Positions 31,822-34,906 of a stretch of 34,906 nucleotides of DNA are shown here, one piece after another. The position numbers and the translations under genes were made by a program. The stretch comes from an uncultured euryarchaeote. Its GTDB lineage: Archaea > Thermoplasmatota > Poseidoniia > Poseidoniales > Poseidoniaceae. The DNA lies in assembly GCA_937897365.1 (NCBI GenBank), contig CALCOP010000155.1, positions 1 through 34,906 on the forward strand. Direction: 5' to 3'. Numbering within the stretch: position 1 is the first letter of the stretch; each line of letters begins with the position of its first letter. Under the pieces are notes generated by a model. The model had not been told where the DNA came from and did no database searches. It worked only from the letters and a program-made list of their open reading frames with translations.

Positions 31822-33444
31822 TTATTGAGGAGGTAAAATCCAGTTTCCTGTTTTACTCTTGCGAAGAGCGAGCGTATTGACTGCTCCAGTTTGGTCTACT
31901 GTATAATGGTGCAAATGTTCTTCATCGGATTCGCTAAAGTCAGAACGATAGTGGCACCCTCGAGATTCCTTGCGAGCGAGAGCCGATTGTGCAGCGACGA
32001 GGGAAAGGCGTGCGGATGCTTGAGCACGAGCGATTTCTACAAGGTTCGTATTCGCAATTAAGGATGCTTGATCTACGTGTATTGATTCAGCAAGAACGCC
32101 CGCAGCCTCGAGTGATTCGATTGCCGATTGAAGTTCGCCTTCGCTACGATTGTATCCGAGAGCACTTTGCACTGTTTCGCGAACTTTCGTGACGACGTGC
32201 CCGATACGTACGACGCCTTCTTCAGAGGAGTCGGAAACTGCGGAATAGTCCGCTTGGGCTTCTTGTTCGGCTTCATGAGCAGCTTGTGCATTCGCAAACT
32301 TGCGGTGTTTGACCCACTCACCTGCATGTGCTCCAGCAGCAGCCCCCCCAAGTAATGCGTCGAGCATATGATTACCTGGCAAAAAATCTGCGCCATGGAA
32401 ACCAGAACACGAGGCTTCTCCAGCAGCATACAAACCTGTGAACCAACGAGACCATGTCGAGAGAATTGCACGGCCTGATTCATCGACCGTCACTCCACCA
32501 AGAGTCGTGTAAGGTCGTGCTTCAATTTCAATTGTTTGCCGAGTCATGTCGATACCTGTACGCTGTTTGATGCTACGGAATGTGGCTTTCCACCAGACAG
32601 ATGAATCACCCAAATCACGCGCATCAATGACGGGTCGAGAAGCGTTTGAGACTGCCTGACAAAGAGCATCCAATCCACCATCGCCAACTTCGATATCTGA
32701 GCCGTTTGCTTCATGTAAAGTAGCTCCATCATGGAGGAGTCCAAGAGGGAGTATCATGTTCGTATCCTTAATTCCGAGCGGCGTATGTGCAATAAATTCC
32801 ATGTTGCGCAAAGGAACTCCTGCCCGTAGGGCAAGGTCCAGCCCAAGTCCAACGGCTCCGTGGCTGAAGGCACCTGCAAACCCACCATCTGCAAGAATTA
32901 CTGCTTTTGCTTGCAAAGCAGCGATTCTACCGTTCACCAAGTCGACGACAGTGACTCCACTCACGGACTGATTGGTATGAATAAGAGAGAGGGGGAGATG
33001 GTCTCCACGACGAGTGACACCGTGTCGCATGCATTGCTCTTCAAGGACGCGTTGAATTTCACGGCCGGTCGCATCACCAGCATCCGCATTTCGAGCCATA
33101 CCATGACCAGGTGCCTTTCGAACCATGGGAATGCCGTGAGCGTCACGTCGAAAATTAACGCCCCATCGCTCAAGCAGGTCGACTTGGCGTACTGCATCAG
33201 CGGTTCGGGATGCAACAATGTCTTGGTCGTTGAGATAACAACCAGCACGGATTGCATCTTCACGATGATCACGATTATTTGATTCCAAGAGTGATGCAGC
33301 AAGTCCATCCAAGGCAAGATGCGTATCGCTGCCCAAGGCATTCACAGAAAGAACCAATGTCGAAGCCCCTTGCTTTGCAGATTCTGCTGCTGAACGAAGG
33401 GCTGCTGGCCCATCACCCAATACAATAACATCCCATGCTTCCAA
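31822..33444 (-). CDS. FAD-dependent SdhA/FrdA-like protein with altered active site
   Basis: The 540-residue protein belongs to the FAD-binding-2 family (succinate dehydrogenase/fumarate reductase flavoprotein, aspartate oxidase). The FAD-binding start is DVIVLGDGPAALRSA, then VILADGGFAGAFSH, TTLGGVTVDESGRA and FTGLYAAGEASCSGFHGADF. The C-terminal helical domain is typical in position. However, the region equal to HPTGI of SdhA reads TPLGI, the TEGCRGEGG region reads PLGLLHDGA, and the HYxxGG His is not conserved, so succinate or fumarate is an unlikely substrate. No iron-sulfur or membrane-anchor Sdh genes are adjacent. The start is TTG 33444: the FAD strand begins at residue 5 and no ATG/GTG fits. 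Confidence 0.85.
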   Translation of the reverse strand: MEAWDVIVLGDGPAALRSAAESAKQGASTLVLSVNALGSDTHLALDGLAASLLESNNRDHREDAIRAGCYLNDQDIVASRTADAVRQVDLLERWGVNFRRDAHGIPMVRKAPGHGMARNADAGDATGREIQRVLEEQCMRHGVTRRGDHLPLSLIHTNQSVSGVTVVDLVNGRIAALQAKAVILADGGFAGAFSHGAVGLGLDLALRAGVPLRNMEFIAHTPLGIKDTNMILPLGLLHDGATLHEANGSDIEVGDGGLDALCQAVSNASRPVIDARDLGDSSVWWKATFRSIKQRTGIDMTRQTIEIEARPYTTLGGVTVDESGRAILSTWSRWFTGLYAAGEASCSGFHGADFLPGNHMLDALLGGAAAGAHAGEWVKHRKFANAQAAHEAEQEAQADYSAVSDSSEEGVVRIGHVVTKVRETVQSALGYNRSEGELQSAIESLEAAGVLAESIHVDQASLIANTNLVEIARAQASARLSLVAAQSALARKESRGCHYRSDFSESDEEHLHHYTVDQTGAVNTLALRKSKTGNWILPPQ

Positions 33445-33560
33445 GGTCTCACATCCGGTAATTTATCGCAAGTGGCTCTCATGCATAAGCAAAGCGCTTG
33501 AATGGCCTCGCATCTTATTCGAGTTGAACATAAAAATCATTCTGAGCCCAACTGTATTGG

Positions 33561-34906
33561 TTAAATCACCAACTTTGGCAAAGGTAACTCGCCTTGTACC
33601 CTTGCAGCCTCTAACATTCGAATTCTCTGTTTTGTTTGGCTACCAGCAGCTCGCTGAATTACCGTTCGTATCACTTGCGATTCCAAGACAATCCCCTCGT
33701 CGTCTCGAAGTATAATTTGGACGTCTGCGGCGCCGCGGAAAGAGCGAGGCCAAGCTACCCCAATCCAAAGAACAACACCGCGTTCAAGGTATCTGGGCAT
33801 CCAGTCCAATGCATCTTCTTCAGTCATGTGAGAGAGAAGGACGGCCTGTTGAGGTGGTGGGCAAGCTGTCAACTCAAACCGGTGATCTCTTGTTTCTGGT
33901 TCTCCATTCGGCGTTAGAACCTCGACACGGACGTGGCGGGACTCGAAGGTTTGGTTGTTCAAGACAATGAAGAGATTACCTGAACCCTCATAGCAATTGC
34001 CTGCCAAGGCGACGTCCATTCGCCACTCCGCCTGTAGCATGGAAGGTGTTCCTGCTAAGAGGTCGTTTTGCAGTCGGTCAAGCAGTAGAAATGCTTCGGG
34101 TTGCCAACCTCTCGAGTGGGCGATAAGGCGTTGAATCGTGCGCCAATTAAAACGAGCATCTTCATCGAGTAGAAGCGATTCAAATCGTTCCTCGATGATG
34201 AACGATTTGAGTTCTTGATATGCCATGTCCGTACCCAATTCTTCCTCCATGTGGAGGTGAAGAATGTAGAGAAGGCGTTCGAGCGCTTGTTTTGTAATAT
34301 GCCCGGGAATAAGTGCTTTTCTAAACTGCTTTTGCCATGCCTCCCATTCCAAGAACAGGTCGGGGTCAAGATGGGAAACCAGCAGATCTCCCAATACACT
34401 GGCTAACTGGGTCGGGTGATGTGTTGGGGCGTGAAAAGCGATCGAAGAAAATGGATCGCCGAGTTGTCGTATGAAACCATAGGAAAAAATACCGTGGAAG
34501 GATTGAGCAATTCCCAACGTCATTGCGACCAATAAAGCAAGATTCCATGCAAGGGAATTGGGAGCAACTGCAGAAGCAAGAATAAGCAGTGTTACGGTCG
34601 ACACCGACAGCACAACGAGCACGGCATTGTTACGACGTTGGTCTCTCAGACTCTCCATAATCCGATCCATACCAGGCTGAGCACGAAGAATGTGCTTTTT
34701 GCCGACGCGTACACCGCCCTGTTCTCGGAGAGAAATCCTTGCTTGCATCGCTTGCCAAGCAGATTCTCCTGCAATGACTGTTGGACTTGCTGCGACGAGA
34801 ATAAAGGGTATAAGAATGAAAATATATCCGTTTGCAGATTCAATAATCGGGGAATGTATAACACTTACAAAAGCGAATGTAGCAAGAGCAAAACCACTCA
34901 ATGTCC
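33561..34906 (-). CDS. Multi-TM membrane protein, N-terminus outside the window
   Basis: The frame is open at the window end, so the N-terminus is missing. The visible part starts with two hydrophobic segments, then a basic cytoplasmic-looking loop, two more segments (NAVLVVLSVSTVTLLILASA, SLAWNLALLVAMTLGIAQSF) and a soluble C-terminal half. That half has a helical region (about residues 160-290) and a beta-rich end with NLFIVLNNQTFESRHVRVEV and DVQIILRDDEGIV. No family recognised. It is followed by the flavoprotein gene after 116 bases on the same strand. Confidence 0.75.
   Translation of the reverse strand, partial: TLSGFALATFAFVSVIHSPIIESANGYIFILIPFILVAASPTVIAGESAWQAMQARISLREQGGVRVGKKHILRAQPGMDRIMESLRDQRRNNAVLVVLSVSTVTLLILASAVAPNSLAWNLALLVAMTLGIAQSFHGIFSYGFIRQLGDPFSSIAFHAPTHHPTQLASVLGDLLVSHLDPDLFLEWEAWQKQFRKALIPGHITKQALERLLYILHLHMEEELGTDMAYQELKSFIIEERFESLLLDEDARFNWRTIQRLIAHSRGWQPEAFLLLDRLQNDLLAGTPSMLQAEWRMDVALAGNCYEGSGNLFIVLNNQTFESRHVRVEVLTPNGEPETRDHRFELTACPPPQQAVLLSHMTEEDALDWMPRYLERGVVLWIGVAWPRSFRGAADVQIILRDDEGIVLESQVIRTVIQRAAGSQTKQRIRMLEAARVQGELPLPKLVI

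Overview
The window looks like chromosomal DNA of an uncultured marine euryarchaeon, most likely a Thermoplasmatota/Poseidoniales (Marine Group II) relative. Archaeal hallmarks seen directly are transcription factor B, Sec61-beta/SecG, both subunits of DNA topoisomerase VI and a XerA-type recombinase. The MG-II-like inference rests on several large secreted or membrane-anchored acidic proteins (kexin-like protease with MopE/thrombospondin repeats, a 1696-residue propeller/vWA/Ig protein, SAP-domain membrane protein) and a bacterial/eukaryal-type glycerolipid acyltransferase. No rRNA, tRNA, insertion sequence or CRISPR array was seen. Genes are tightly packed; no gene-free stretch exceeds about 230 bases.

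Layout. 1-2163: 3' part of a secreted kexin-like protease with calcium-binding repeats. 2164-5488: two minus-strand membrane proteins, one with a cytoplasmic SAP domain and one with a Pro/Gly octapeptide-repeat tail. 5558-6784: RimK-like ATP-grasp ligase fused to an RCK_C-like domain. 6820-7024: GC-rich, hairpin-dense segment, a candidate structured RNA overlapping the annotated 5' end of xerA (6928-8022). 8024-8799 (minus): a possible small Cys-motif protein and a helix-hairpin-helix protein with a histone H1-like Lys/Ala tail. 8901-10379: two unrecognised proteins flanking SecG. 10585-11510: gcvH and RNase HI, translationally coupled. 11507-15295: galU-like nucleotidyltransferase (minus), a small membrane protein (plus), a HEAT-like helical protein (minus) and tfb (minus). 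15518-23383 (plus): aconitase-family enzyme with N-terminal swivel domain, top6B-top6A, two 2-TM membrane proteins and an ArsR-like regulator. 23411-34906 (minus): the 1696-residue surface protein, a DUF2299 protein, a small membrane protein, the acyltransferase overlapping a HIT hydrolase, a FAD-dependent SdhA/FrdA-like protein with a changed active site, and a partial multi-TM protein.

How the genes relate. Only a few true operons are evident: gcvH-rnhA (GTGA overlap), top6B-top6A (one-base overlap) followed by two membrane proteins, and HIT-acyltransferase (ATGA overlap). Several convergent pairs share or abut stop codons, typical of a streamlined marine genome. The most interesting items are a seven-bladed propeller-like repeat interrupted in blade 4 by a vWA domain, the hairpin-rich segment before xerA, the RimK-RCK_C fusion, the H1-like chromatin candidate, the swivel-first aconitase homologue, and a recurrent TTGAAG/CTTCAA inverted repeat.
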